45,135 bases of DNA from Rhizobiaceae bacterium (GTDB taxonomy: Bacteria > Pseudomonadota > Alphaproteobacteria > Rhizobiales > Rhizobiaceae): assembly GCA_030065115.1 (NCBI GenBank), contig JASJDO010000002.1:1-45135 (forward strand). The letters run 5' to 3'. The notes beneath the pieces were generated by a model that worked only from the letters and a program-made list of their open reading frames with translations, searched no databases and had not been told where the DNA came from. Made by a program: the position numbers and the translations under genes. This document shows, piece after piece, positions 26,076 through 33,857 of the stretch. Position 1 is the stretch's first letter. Each line of letters starts with the position of its first letter.

Positions 26076-27113
26076 TTGAAAGCAATCACATTCGGATCGG
26101 CGATGGTAGATATCATCGCTGTGCTGAAATCAGAATCTATTGAGCAGATTTCGCTGTCCAATGCGCATCAGCAATATCTTTTGGTTGAACCCGGTCGCAA
26201 GGTCGAAGCCAGTTCCATCACAACGAATATTGGAGGTGGTGGACTAAACACCGCCGTTGCTCTGTCAAAACTTGGTTGTGACGTGAGACCGGTTGTGAAG
26301 ACGGGTGACGATCCTTCCCGTGACCATGTTCTGGATCACTGCAAAAGTTCTGATCTCGATACTGGTTTGATGTTGCTGGACGGATCTGAAAGTACTGGTT
26401 CAGCAGTGATGATCGCAAGCCATGACAAAAATGCTGCCATTTTCACCCAACGGGGTGCCAACACAACTTTGTCGGTTTCGGACCTGTCGCAGCTTGGCTC
26501 ATTGGATGCGGAGCTTGTCCATATCGCACCGCTGAGTGGGAATTCGGCAAATATGTTGCCAAAGATCTCACAACAAGCCCGGTTATCGGGTGCGTTTGTC
26601 TCGTGCAATCCGGGTATCAGGCAGATTACCACTAAGACCAATACAATTGTAACGGCTGCCAAAAATCTCGACTTGATTTCTATCAATGGTGCTGAAGCCG
26701 CTGCTCTGGTTCCATGCCTTTCTGCCCTCAATGCAGAATTGCAATGGCAAGATCCCATGGATGATGAGCCGATACTGCGATCACAGGAATCCATTCTGCC
26801 ATTGCGCCAATTCTGTGAAGTGTTCCACTCCCATGGGCCGGCAAATGTGTTGGTGACCTATGGTGGCGAGGGAGCATACCTCTATGATGGGCAAGACCTG
26901 CATCACCAACCCATTATTCCGGCTGAGGTTGCTGGAACTGCGGGGGCTGGAGATTCGTTTGTTTCAACACTCGCCTGGGCTCTGAAATCCGGGTACCGGG
27001 CAAAGGACGCCCTGCTGTTGGCGGCACACAATGCGTCTTCGGTAGTTTCATATGTGAACACGACTGATGGCTTGTTGGACCAAAACATCTTGTTAGAACG
27101 CGCTGGCCTTTAG
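26076..27113 (+). CDS. PfkB-family sugar/nucleoside kinase
   Basis: A 345-residue ribokinase-fold kinase. The N terminus KAITFGSAMVDIIA starts the sheet, TTNIGGGGLNTAVALSKLG binds the sugar, and the C-terminal PfkB signature EVAGTAGAGDSFVSTLAW holds the catalytic Asp. The substrate is unknown (adenosine, ribose or keto-deoxy sugars are possible). The start is TTG at 26076, eight bases after AAGGA (26063-26067). ATG at 26071 is in another frame and makes only Met-Ile-stop. With the upstream dehydrogenase it may work in glycerate/hydroxypyruvate metabolism, but that is inference. Confidence 0.85.
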   Translation: MKAITFGSAMVDIIAVLKSESIEQISLSNAHQQYLLVEPGRKVEASSITTNIGGGGLNTAVALSKLGCDVRPVVKTGDDPSRDHVLDHCKSSDLDTGLMLLDGSESTGSAVMIASHDKNAAIFTQRGANTTLSVSDLSQLGSLDAELVHIAPLSGNSANMLPKISQQARLSGAFVSCNPGIRQITTKTNTIVTAAKNLDLISINGAEAAALVPCLSALNAELQWQDPMDDEPILRSQESILPLRQFCEVFHSHGPANVLVTYGGEGAYLYDGQDLHHQPIIPAEVAGTAGAGDSFVSTLAWALKSGYRAKDALLLAAHNASSVVSYVNTTDGLLDQNILLERAGL

Positions 27114-27160
27114 ACACATCGAAAATTCCTGCTAGAATTGCGGATTACGGAGATCACGCA

Positions 27161-28423
27161 ATGAACACCCCGTTCGATCAGGATGAAGCTGTTTCGGCCA
27201 GCGGTAGCTTTTGGCAGCGGTTTAGTGGCTGGTTCGACTGGGCGGTCAGATATGGTGTTAGCGGATATGACCGTGAGACCAGGCGACGGCTGTCAATCTG
27301 CAACATTGCAGGCTATCTTTCTGCATTGTCATCAATCTCATTCGCATTGAATTTTTTGGCCCATGACGTCATGGAAATGCGATGGTTGATTTTCGGCAAT
27401 GTGTTGTCCGCGGCCATAACAAGTACAGCGCCATTTTGGCATCGCTATAACGCAGTTCTCAGTCCAATCGTTTTGGCAACTACGGTCGCCATAACCCTGT
27501 TTTTCTTTGTATCCGAGCTTGGCCGGGACTCTGGGATTCAACTCAATTACATAGGCTCTGTAGCGATTGCCTTTGCAATATTTGGCCTCGGGCACATGCG
27601 GTATGTGGCAGCAGTCACGGTAGTTTGCATCGTTGGCCATCTATCGACCTATTTCCTGTTTGAAACTGGCAGAATCCAGCATCTGGTTGATCCTGCGTTT
27701 ATTACGCAGCTTTACATACAATCAGCGGTTTCAATCATGCTCGTCCTGGCAGCGATCGTCTGGTACGCGTTTTCCATCGCAGCAGACGCAGAAGAACGGT
27801 CAGAACGTCTCTTGAAAAACATGTTGCCGGAAAAGATCGCAGAACGATTGCGGGAAGAACCCGACCAGATCATCGCAGACAAGTTTGATGAGGCGACCGT
27901 AATGTTTGCAGACATTGTAGGGTTCACCAAACTTGCACGGGAACGTAGCGCCGAAGAATTGGTGGATATCCTGAATACTATTTTTTCGGAATTTGATCGG
28001 GTGGGCACAGAGCTTGGAACCGAAAAAATCAAAACCATAGGGGATGCATATATGGCAGTGTGCGGGGTGCCGGAACCCAACGATATTCACACTGGAAATA
28101 TCATACGATTGGCGACCGGTTTCCAAGGTGTGCTGAAACGAATCGCAAAAGAAAGGGACATCGATATCGACATGCGAATAGGTGTTGCGACGGGACCCAT
28201 TACCGCGGGCGTGATTGGTAAAGCAAAATTTTCATATGATGTTTGGTCAAACACCGTAAATTTGGCTGCAAGACTTGAAAGCCATGGAGAGCCGGGCAAG
28301 ATAAGAGTCTCTCAGGCCACGTATCAAGCGCTTAGGGAAAAATATGAATTCGAAAAAGCGCCAACCGAACATCTAAAAGGAATCGGTCGCGAAACAAGCT
28401 GGTATCTCGTTGCAGAAAACTAA
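27161..28423 (+). CDS. six-TM class III adenylyl cyclase
   Basis: A 420-residue membrane cyclase making cAMP. Six hydrophobic helices fill about residues 46-206, followed by a short linker (EERSERLLKNMLPEKIAERL) and the catalytic domain (about 240-420). All six class IIIa catalytic residues are present: metal Asp251 and Asp295, adenine-selecting Lys291 and Asp360, and transition-state Asn367 and Arg371, with the same spacings as Mycobacterium Rv1625c. Lys and Asp at the purine positions indicate ATP rather than GTP. Such six-helix monomers act as homodimers. GGAG (27149-27152) precedes the ATG. It ends three bases from the convergent esterase gene. Confidence 0.92.
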   Translation: MNTPFDQDEAVSASGSFWQRFSGWFDWAVRYGVSGYDRETRRRLSICNIAGYLSALSSISFALNFLAHDVMEMRWLIFGNVLSAAITSTAPFWHRYNAVLSPIVLATTVAITLFFFVSELGRDSGIQLNYIGSVAIAFAIFGLGHMRYVAAVTVVCIVGHLSTYFLFETGRIQHLVDPAFITQLYIQSAVSIMLVLAAIVWYAFSIAADAEERSERLLKNMLPEKIAERLREEPDQIIADKFDEATVMFADIVGFTKLARERSAEELVDILNTIFSEFDRVGTELGTEKIKTIGDAYMAVCGVPEPNDIHTGNIIRLATGFQGVLKRIAKERDIDIDMRIGVATGPITAGVIGKAKFSYDVWSNTVNLAARLESHGEPGKIRVSQATYQALREKYEFEKAPTEHLKGIGRETSWYLVAEN

Positions 28424-28426
28424 TGG

Positions 28427-29248
28427 TTAGAGCTTTCCCGCTCCTTCAAACATTTCCCAGGCCTGTCTGACATATTCCGATCGGAAAGAGTGCCCCCCTT
28501 CAAACAGGCAAAAGTTCAGAACATCTCCATTGGCATTCTGGCTTTTTTGACAATCCAGCTTGCCAACAGTTTCACGGCCATTTGCCTTGTATTCTCCATA
28601 TTTGGCATACATCGCCAGTACATCAGGCACCTGCCCTTGGTGGGTATCAGCAATTGGCCGACCGAGTAAGGGTACAACCGGATCAGCATCTCCATGAATG
28701 TGGACTACGTTTGTTGGAGGCGTATCGCAAGTCGTCGGCTCGGGTTCCCAGAAAGTGCCTGACATCGGCGCAAATCCTGCAAATAATTCGCTTCGGTGGC
28801 AAATGAGGTTCCAGACCATCATCCCGCCAGCTGAGAATCCGGTTGCCATAAGCCTGTCTCGATCAATAGGAAAACGGGTTGTGATGTCGTTGACCACCTC
28901 GTCATAATATTCAAATTCAAGGCTTCCATCTGCATCGGTGTTTCGTGGCACGCCGGGAAGACGCCAGTCATCGCTGAAAGATTTGGTCGCAACAAGCGCG
29001 ACACCCATTTCGGATGCAAGCTTGGCCATCGACTTGTTCTTCATCATGCCTTTCGCAGAACCACGATATCCATGCGAATAGACGATGGCACCAATCTTTG
29101 TTTTTCCGTCATGTCCTTCCGGCATCCGAATTCTGTAGTGCCGCTCATTGGACAGAACACAATCTGTGTCAGGCCCACAGGCATAACTGTCGGTTGAAAG
29201 AAAAGCCATTGAAACAAGAAAGGCTGTGATCAATGCAAGGCGAGTCAT
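28427..29248 (-). CDS. secreted PHB-depolymerase/LpqC-like esterase
   Basis: A 273-residue alpha/beta hydrolase with a signal peptide (MTRLALITAFLVSMAFLSTDSYA). The nucleophile elbow is GFSAGGMM, the acid is Asp in HGDADPVVPLLG and the base is His in EGGHSF. The early YSHGYRG is the oxyanion loop. Members of this family (Esterase_PHB / LpqC) act on polyhydroxybutyrate or feruloyl esters. ATG at 29248 is preceded by GGGAGGAA, a strong ribosome site; the longer frame lacks one and would bury the signal peptide. Confidence 0.85.
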   Translation of the reverse strand: MTRLALITAFLVSMAFLSTDSYACGPDTDCVLSNERHYRIRMPEGHDGKTKIGAIVYSHGYRGSAKGMMKNKSMAKLASEMGVALVATKSFSDDWRLPGVPRNTDADGSLEFEYYDEVVNDITTRFPIDRDRLMATGFSAGGMMVWNLICHRSELFAGFAPMSGTFWEPEPTTCDTPPTNVVHIHGDADPVVPLLGRPIADTHQGQVPDVLAMYAKYGEYKANGRETVGKLDCQKSQNANGDVLNFCLFEGGHSFRSEYVRQAWEMFEGAGKL

Positions 29249-29360
29249 GAATTCCTCCCGAAAAGTCTGAACGCTTGCCGCAGTTTGGGTCCTCACCAGT
29301 AATGAGACGAAGTACGATAAAGAGCGATACACAAAACTGTTATGTTGGCGCTCTAAAAGA

Positions 29361-29540
29361 ATGGTCGACAAGCCCATTCAGAGTGAAACGCTGGAACTCC
29401 CCATGACATGTATACAGCTCAAGAAAACCGAGGAACTCGCCAGAGCGGTGTTCGCTTTGGAAGAAGATGAATTGTCGCCAGAAGATCAAAAACGTCCAGC
29501 CTCCCATAATTTGGTTCGGCGCATGAGTAGAAAAAGTTAA
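29361..29540 (+). CDS. small ORF, 59 residues, function unknown
   Basis: ATG 29361 to TAA 29538-29540. The product begins [15 protein letters not shown] and is charged and mostly helical ([20 protein letters not shown], then [12 protein letters not shown]). It fills the gap between the esterase promoter region and dut, with codon use like a real gene (acidic middle, basic end). There is no convincing ribosome site (only AAAAGA directly before the ATG), and it overlaps the convergent dut stop by four bases. I do not recognise a family. Confidence 0.45.
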   Translation: MVDKPIQSETLELPMTCIQLKKTEELARAVFALEEDELSPEDQKRPASHNLVRRMSRKS

Positions 29541-29986
29541 ACTCCGGTCGACCCAAAACCACCTGAGCCCCGCTCGGTATCATTGGCAAGACTTGCCTCG
29601 ACTATCTCAACCTGATGCACTGGGGCAATCACCATTTGGGCAACACGCATGCCGCGCTCAATGACAATGTCTTCTTCGCCCAGATTGATAAGTAACACCA
29701 TCACTTCACCACGGTAATCCGCGTCAATTGTGCCAGGCGTATTAAGGCAGGTAATACCGTTCTTGAACGCAAGTCCCGAACGAGGTCTGACTTGCCCTTC
29801 GAAACCGGATGGAATTTCCATGATCAAGCCTGTTGGTATCAAGGCCCGCTTGCCGGGCTCAAGGGTAATTGGTTCGCTATCCGAAACTGCGGCACGCAAA
29901 TCCATGCCTGCTGCATCAGTAGTTTCGTAAGCAGGCAAATCCAGCCCTTCAGAATGAGGTAGACGTATTATTCTTAAGTCGGTCAT
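29537..29986 (-). CDS. dut: dUTP pyrophosphatase
   Basis: Cuts dUTP to dUMP, keeping uracil out of DNA. All five trimeric dUTPase motifs are present in 149 residues: [42 protein letters not shown] and the C-terminal arm [11 protein letters not shown]. The ATG overlaps the stop of the upstream VOC gene (29983-29986). It ends the run coaBC-VOC-dut. Confidence 0.97.
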   Translation of the reverse strand: MTDLRIIRLPHSEGLDLPAYETTDAAGMDLRAAVSDSEPITLEPGKRALIPTGLIMEIPSGFEGQVRPRSGLAFKNGITCLNTPGTIDADYRGEVMVLLINLGEEDIVIERGMRVAQMVIAPVHQVEIVEASLANDTERGSGGFGSTGV

Positions 29987-30384
29987 CTTGGATCATATGC
30001 AAATTCGAGGCGAAGGCCGCCAGGTTCAGCAACAAAGAAATGAACTTTGGGGCCGGCACCCGAAAACTCTGGTGCACACTCTACCTCAATCCCCGGCCAA
30101 TCCTTTACTTGGTTAAACAAGGCGTCCAATTCAGCTTCTGAGGCGATTTTTAGCGCTAAATGATGCAAGCCAATATTGGCGCGGCGATCAAACGGTTGTG
30201 CGGCTTCGTTATGTACCTGCCAAAGCGTAAGAACAGAGGAACCATCGCTGATGAATTTGGAAGGATAGTCCGGCTTGCCGCCAACTTCTTTCCAACCAAG
30301 ACAGTCGCAGAAAAACGTAGCGGTCTTTTCAAGGTCCCGGACAGTTAATCCCAGATGGTCAATTCCAAGGGTCTTTGCAGTCAT
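29983..30384 (-). CDS. VOC / glyoxalase-fold protein
   Basis: A 133-residue protein of the vicinal oxygen chelate superfamily. Likely metal ligands are His in [12 protein letters not shown], His in GLHHLALKI and Glu in LRLEFAYD. These are the usual glyoxalase-I-like positions, but the substrate is unknown. AAGGA lies seven bases before the ATG. It sits 53 bases downstream of coaBC and overlaps dut, so it is likely co-transcribed. Confidence 0.82.
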   Translation of the reverse strand: MTAKTLGIDHLGLTVRDLEKTATFFCDCLGWKEVGGKPDYPSKFISDGSSVLTLWQVHNEAAQPFDRRANIGLHHLALKIASEAELDALFNQVKDWPGIEVECAPEFSGAGPKVHFFVAEPGGLRLEFAYDPR

Positions 30385-30437
30385 TAGCAGTCCTTTATTG
30401 TTCCGCGAATGCTATCACCAACAAAGGAAGCAAGGAA

Positions 30438-31850
30438 TCAGGCCTCCAGAGTTTCCACGTCAAAATGGTCAATAATTTTTTGAACAAGCCGTTCTGCGAC
30501 CTCCACCTTGCCAAGCGTCGGCCATGCTTCAATGTCGGAATTGCTGATCAGCTTTACCGTGTTGCGATCGCCACCCATTACACCGCCCTCGGGCGACACA
30601 TCATTGGCGACAATCCAGTCAGCGTTTTTGCGCTTGAGTTTCGCTTTTGCATGTTTCTCAAGTTTCTCGGTTTCCGCAGCAAACCCGATCAGCAGTGATG
30701 GCCTTTTTTTGTGATGCCCCAGCCCTTTGAGAATGTCCGGGTTTTCAACAAGCTTGAGTGAGTCTGGGCCTTTGCCATTCTCCTTCTTCATTTTTTCATC
30801 GGCTTCGTCCGCGCTGCGCCAGTCAGCAACTGCAGCAACCATGATTGCAATGTCAGCAGGAAGTGATGCTTCCACCATGGCCTGCATTTCTCGCGCGGTT
30901 TGAACCCGTATCGTTTCCACACCCTTTGGATTTGGGATGGCCACAGGACCGGAAACCAGAATGACTTCAGCGCCTGCATTTGCCAGGGCTTCGGCTATCG
31001 CGTGGCCCTGCTTGCCTGAAGAGCGGTTTGCAATATACCGAACGGGATCAATTGGTTCATGGGTCGGGCCGGAGGTCAGAATTGCGCGCTTTCCGGCAAG
31101 TGGCTTTGGTTCGGCAATGGGAGAAATCAATTTGGCGATTGCTTCGACGAGCTGCATCGGCTCGGCCATCCTGCCGATCCCCGCCTCACCACTTTCTGCC
31201 ATTTCGCCAGCATTGGGGCCGATCATGTGAATGCCGTCATTTGCTAGTGTGACGCGATTGCGCTGTGTTGCGGAATGAGACCACATTTGAGGATTCATAG
31301 CGGGTGCGATCAAAACAGGCTTGTTGGTTGCCATTAATACTGTAGAGGCAAGGTCATTGGCATGGCCGTTTGCCATCTTGGCCATCATGTCTGCCGTCGC
31401 CGGTGCAACGACAATCAGATCAGCCTCGCGCGACAAACGAATGTGGCCAATATCGTGTTCATCTTCGCGGTCGAACAGGTCAGTAAACACCTTGTCACCA
31501 GAAATAGCGCCAACACTCAAAGGTGTGACAAATTCTTCTGCTGCGGGGGTGAGAACTGGCCTCACAACCGCACCGCGTTCCCTTAACCGTCGGATCAGGT
31601 CCAGGCATTTGTAGGCGGCAATCCCGCCACCAATGATCAATAGAATGCGCTTTCCAGCCAATCCAGAAGTATCGATTGAGTGCGGTTCAACCTCCGCAGC
31701 TGATGAAACAGCCCTAAATGGTTGTGGTTGATTTAGCTCGTTCAGCAGAAGACGAACTTCTTCTTCCATGGAGTTGCCATTGCGCGCTGCGCGTTCACGT
31801 AGCGCCTGTTTTGTGGCCTCATCGAGATTTCTGATTGTGATACTTGCCAT
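30438..31850 (-). CDS. coaBC: CoaBC (phosphopantothenoylcysteine synthetase/decarboxylase) with N-terminal RHH domain
   Basis: A 470-residue bifunctional coenzyme A enzyme. CoaC (about 66-245) shows GKRILLIIGGGIAAYKCLDL, catalytic His136 in DIGHIRLS and Asn186 in APAMNPQMW. CoaB (about 251-470) shows SGPTHEPIDPVRYIANRSSGK and KNADWIVANDVS. Residues 1-39 are an extra ribbon-helix-helix DNA-binding module, MASITIRNLDEATKQAL...NGNSMEEEV, like FitA/VapB antitoxins. A linker (40-65) joins it to CoaC in one frame. The usual substrate-clamp Cys (ACG) is replaced: GPNAGEMAESGEAGIGRM. The operator-like repeat at 31868-31906 suggests self-control. Confidence 0.9.
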   Translation of the reverse strand: MASITIRNLDEATKQALRERAARNGNSMEEEVRLLLNELNQPQPFRAVSSAAEVEPHSIDTSGLAGKRILLIIGGGIAAYKCLDLIRRLRERGAVVRPVLTPAAEEFVTPLSVGAISGDKVFTDLFDREDEHDIGHIRLSREADLIVVAPATADMMAKMANGHANDLASTVLMATNKPVLIAPAMNPQMWSHSATQRNRVTLANDGIHMIGPNAGEMAESGEAGIGRMAEPMQLVEAIAKLISPIAEPKPLAGKRAILTSGPTHEPIDPVRYIANRSSGKQGHAIAEALANAGAEVILVSGPVAIPNPKGVETIRVQTAREMQAMVEASLPADIAIMVAAVADWRSADEADEKMKKENGKGPDSLKLVENPDILKGLGHHKKRPSLLIGFAAETEKLEKHAKAKLKRKNADWIVANDVSPEGGVMGGDRNTVKLISNSDIEAWPTLGKVEVAERLVQKIIDHFDVETLEA

Positions 31851-31856
31851 ATTGGG

Positions 31857-31885
31857 AATATAAGATCTGATGTCAATGATTGCAA
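31857..31885 (-). promoter_or_regulatory. coaBC promoter, apparently leaderless
   Basis: On the minus strand TTGCAA (31885-31880), 17 bases, TATATT (31862-31857). Only six bases (31856-31851) lie between the -10 and the ATG, so transcription would begin at or next to the start codon. An alternative -35 TTGACA (31876-31871) fits only a poor -10 (AATATG) and would start inside the gene. Confidence 0.6.
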
Positions 31886-31906
31886 ATTATGATTTCATTG
31901 ATCTCA
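31868..31906. promoter_or_regulatory. operator-like inverted repeat at the coaBC promoter
   Basis: TGATGTCAATGA (31868-31879), fifteen bases, TCATTGATCTCA (31895-31906): 10 of 12 symmetric positions match, with a perfect TCAATGA/TCATTGA core. Core half-sites are 22 bases apart, about two helical turns. The published fitAB operator has a similar layout (8-base half-sites with 12 between). The repeat flanks the -35 box. Confidence 0.65.
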
Positions 31907-31907
31907 T

Positions 31908-31929
31908 TTTAAGAGAAAAAACTCTTAAA
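31908..31929 (-). repeat. 8-bp hairpin at the end of ltaE
   Basis: TTTAAGAG (31908-31915), six A on the plus strand, CTCTTAAA (31922-31929). On the ltaE message the loop would be UUUUUU, and no T-run follows the stem, so it is a poor terminator. It overlaps the stop codon. Confidence 0.45.
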
Positions 31930-32958
31930 GCCTGAAATACAAGCAGTCAGAGCTGCGTCATCTACATCCTTGTGCAATACCATACGGATTTTGGGTTGTT
32001 GTCCGCCAATTTTAACGCCGTAGCCCGCCATATGGGTATGAAGCGCCACATGGTCTTCAATTTCAGGCGTGAAGAACACCATATTAGTATCCTGTTGAAC
32101 CTTGCCGCAGTTCAAAACTTTCAATTCTGAAGCAAGATGGGCGGCGCGATCATGGTCTTCCTGAAGGCGTTTGATATTGTTGTCGAGAGCAAAAAGACCG
32201 GCTGCCGCTGCAAACCCTGCCTGACGCATGCCACCACCCAGGATTTTCCGGTTACGTCTCGCCTTGGCAATGAGATCTTTTGGGCCTGTCAAAACGCTAC
32301 CCATCGGTGTTCCCAATCCCTTTGACAGACAAACGGAAACTGTGTCAGCAATATTCGCGAGTTCATGTGGTGCGCATCCCAGTGCGGTTACGGCATTGAA
32401 AAACCTCGCCCCATCAAGATGCACACTCAATCCTGCATCGCTCCCGGCTGACGCAGCATTCTTGATGGTCTCCAATGAAATAGCTTTGCCGTGCACGGTG
32501 TTTTCAAGGCACAAAAGTTTGGAAATGGGGCAATGCGGATCATCGTCTTTGATTGCAGGGCGAACGCTTGCAGCAGATACGGAGTGATCTTCTTCAAGAT
32601 TGATCGGGAACATTGCGACGCCTGCAAGAACGGATGCTCCAGCGGCTTCGTCAATGAAGATGTGGTACTGATCGCCAACAATCACTTCTTCACCACGTCC
32701 GCAATGCGCCATGACTGAACACAGATTGCTCTGTGTGCCCGAAGGGACAAACATGCCCGCTTCCTTGTCGAGCATTTCGGCCAAGCTAGCTTCAAGGTGA
32801 TTCACAGTTGGGTCTTCACCGTAGACATCGTCACCCACCACTGCCTCTGACATTGCCCGGCGCATGTCATCGCAAGGACGTGTAACCGTGTCCGATCTCA
32901 AATCGCATACGGTTTTTGACGTTTCGAGATCGGTTTCAACCTGTGAATATAGGTTCAT
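31909..32958 (-). CDS. ltaE: low-specificity L-threonine aldolase
   Basis: A 349-residue PLP enzyme that splits beta-hydroxy-alpha-amino acids into glycine and an aldehyde. Seen: DLRSDTVTRP at the start, DDVYGEDPTVNHLE, FVPSGTQSNL, GDQYHIFIDEAAG, HLDGARFFNA and the PLP lysine in VSVCLSKGLGTPMGSVLTG. Its ATG overlaps the stop of the upstream dioxygenase gene (32955-32958), so the two are translated together. It produces glycine, the ligand of the riboswitch at 8764-8970, though the loci are far apart. Confidence 0.92.
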   Translation of the reverse strand: MNLYSQVETDLETSKTVCDLRSDTVTRPCDDMRRAMSEAVVGDDVYGEDPTVNHLEASLAEMLDKEAGMFVPSGTQSNLCSVMAHCGRGEEVIVGDQYHIFIDEAAGASVLAGVAMFPINLEEDHSVSAASVRPAIKDDDPHCPISKLLCLENTVHGKAISLETIKNAASAGSDAGLSVHLDGARFFNAVTALGCAPHELANIADTVSVCLSKGLGTPMGSVLTGPKDLIAKARRNRKILGGGMRQAGFAAAAGLFALDNNIKRLQEDHDRAAHLASELKVLNCGKVQQDTNMVFFTPEIEDHVALHTHMAGYGVKIGGQQPKIRMVLHKDVDDAALTACISGFKSFFS

Positions 32959-33632
32959 TCCGTCACCTGTTCGTAAGCAAGTGCCGCAACTATATGGACA
33001 CGGCGCGTATCACCACCATTTAGTGCGGTGTGATAACCTCTGGTATCGGTAAAATACACAGAGCCATCCGCGGGAAGGTGGGTAACGTGATGATTGACGA
33101 TGAAAAGCGAGCCAGGATTGGTTGTAACCGGAATATGGAGCCTGGGTTCCGGGTCACGATGCCAGGAATTGCAATTGTACAATCCCTTTGAGAGAATACG
33201 GGTTCGACCAATCGGAAAGCGCTTCTTGAGTTCTGTTACTACTTCCTCAAAATAGGTTCCTGCAAATTTTGAATTGAACTCTGAAAACTGATCTTCAGGT
33301 ACAAGGTCTTCTCGAGCTTCCTCGACATACCTGTCATCGCCCCTGATCCAGTATCGTCCAGACAAGTCATTCTCTGTCCATTCTGTTTGTCCGGGTCTTT
33401 GAGTGAGCGGCAGGGCAGCAAATCCCTGATCCTGCATGCTTCCCTGAAACGCTTCACGGGCCAGACATTCATCAAGGGCTTCAAGCAGGCGTTTGATGTC
33501 AAACTTGAGGTTCAGCTTCTGGATGCCGGGACCGGGTACGAATTTGGTAACCGACGAATTTCTGGGTTCTTCGGACATCGCCGCATGAATGGTTTTGACA
33601 TCAGCATCCATAATTTGAGGTGAATGTTGCAT
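32955..33632 (-). CDS. Fe(II)/2-oxoglutarate dioxygenase of the Asp/Asn beta-hydroxylase type
   Basis: A 225-residue protein whose C-terminal half (about 130-220) has the double-stranded beta-helix motifs of PF05118-like hydroxylases: iron ligands HRD in SWHRDPEPRLHIPV, a distal His in YFTDTRGYHTALNGG and the 2-oxoglutarate Arg in RRVHIVAAL. The N-terminal half is unlike E. coli or human enzymes. ATG at 33632 is chosen: AGGAGG lies six bases upstream; the extended frame would carry an unrelated Cys-rich leader. It is coupled to ltaE by ATGA. It may make beta-hydroxy amino acids for LtaE, which is inference; hydroxylation of a peptide or protein is the alternative. Confidence 0.75.
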   Translation of the reverse strand: MQHSPQIMDADVKTIHAAMSEEPRNSSVTKFVPGPGIQKLNLKFDIKRLLEALDECLAREAFQGSMQDQGFAALPLTQRPGQTEWTENDLSGRYWIRGDDRYVEEAREDLVPEDQFSEFNSKFAGTYFEEVVTELKKRFPIGRTRILSKGLYNCNSWHRDPEPRLHIPVTTNPGSLFIVNHHVTHLPADGSVYFTDTRGYHTALNGGDTRRVHIVAALAYEQVTE

Positions 33633-33857
33633 GAGATCCTCCTGAGACCCGTAACACGAATAGCCTAGACAAAAACACTCTGGCACGGAAATGAAATTTC
33701 GGCCTTGGACGGAGGGTTTCTCAATTCATGAACAAATCGTTGATGCCTGACTACCAGATTTCACAGGTCAGTCACCCCGTGTCGACTTAGGCAGGCATTA
33801 GCGAATCTAAACCAATAGTTACGGGTCAGAAATATCAATGTCATTTGGGAGATGCGT

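Noticed and set aside
31871-31876. TTGACA as the coaBC -35 box
   Set aside because: A perfect hexamer, but the matching -10 would be AATATG overlapping the start codon, giving a start inside the gene; the TTGCAA/TATATT pair is better.
31908-31929. Intrinsic terminator of ltaE
   Set aside because: AT-rich stem, U-rich loop and no T-run after the stem.
33738-33800. ATGCCTG/CAGGCAT long-range pairing before the RTX gene
   Set aside because: Seven pairs across about 50 bases, with no supporting structure.
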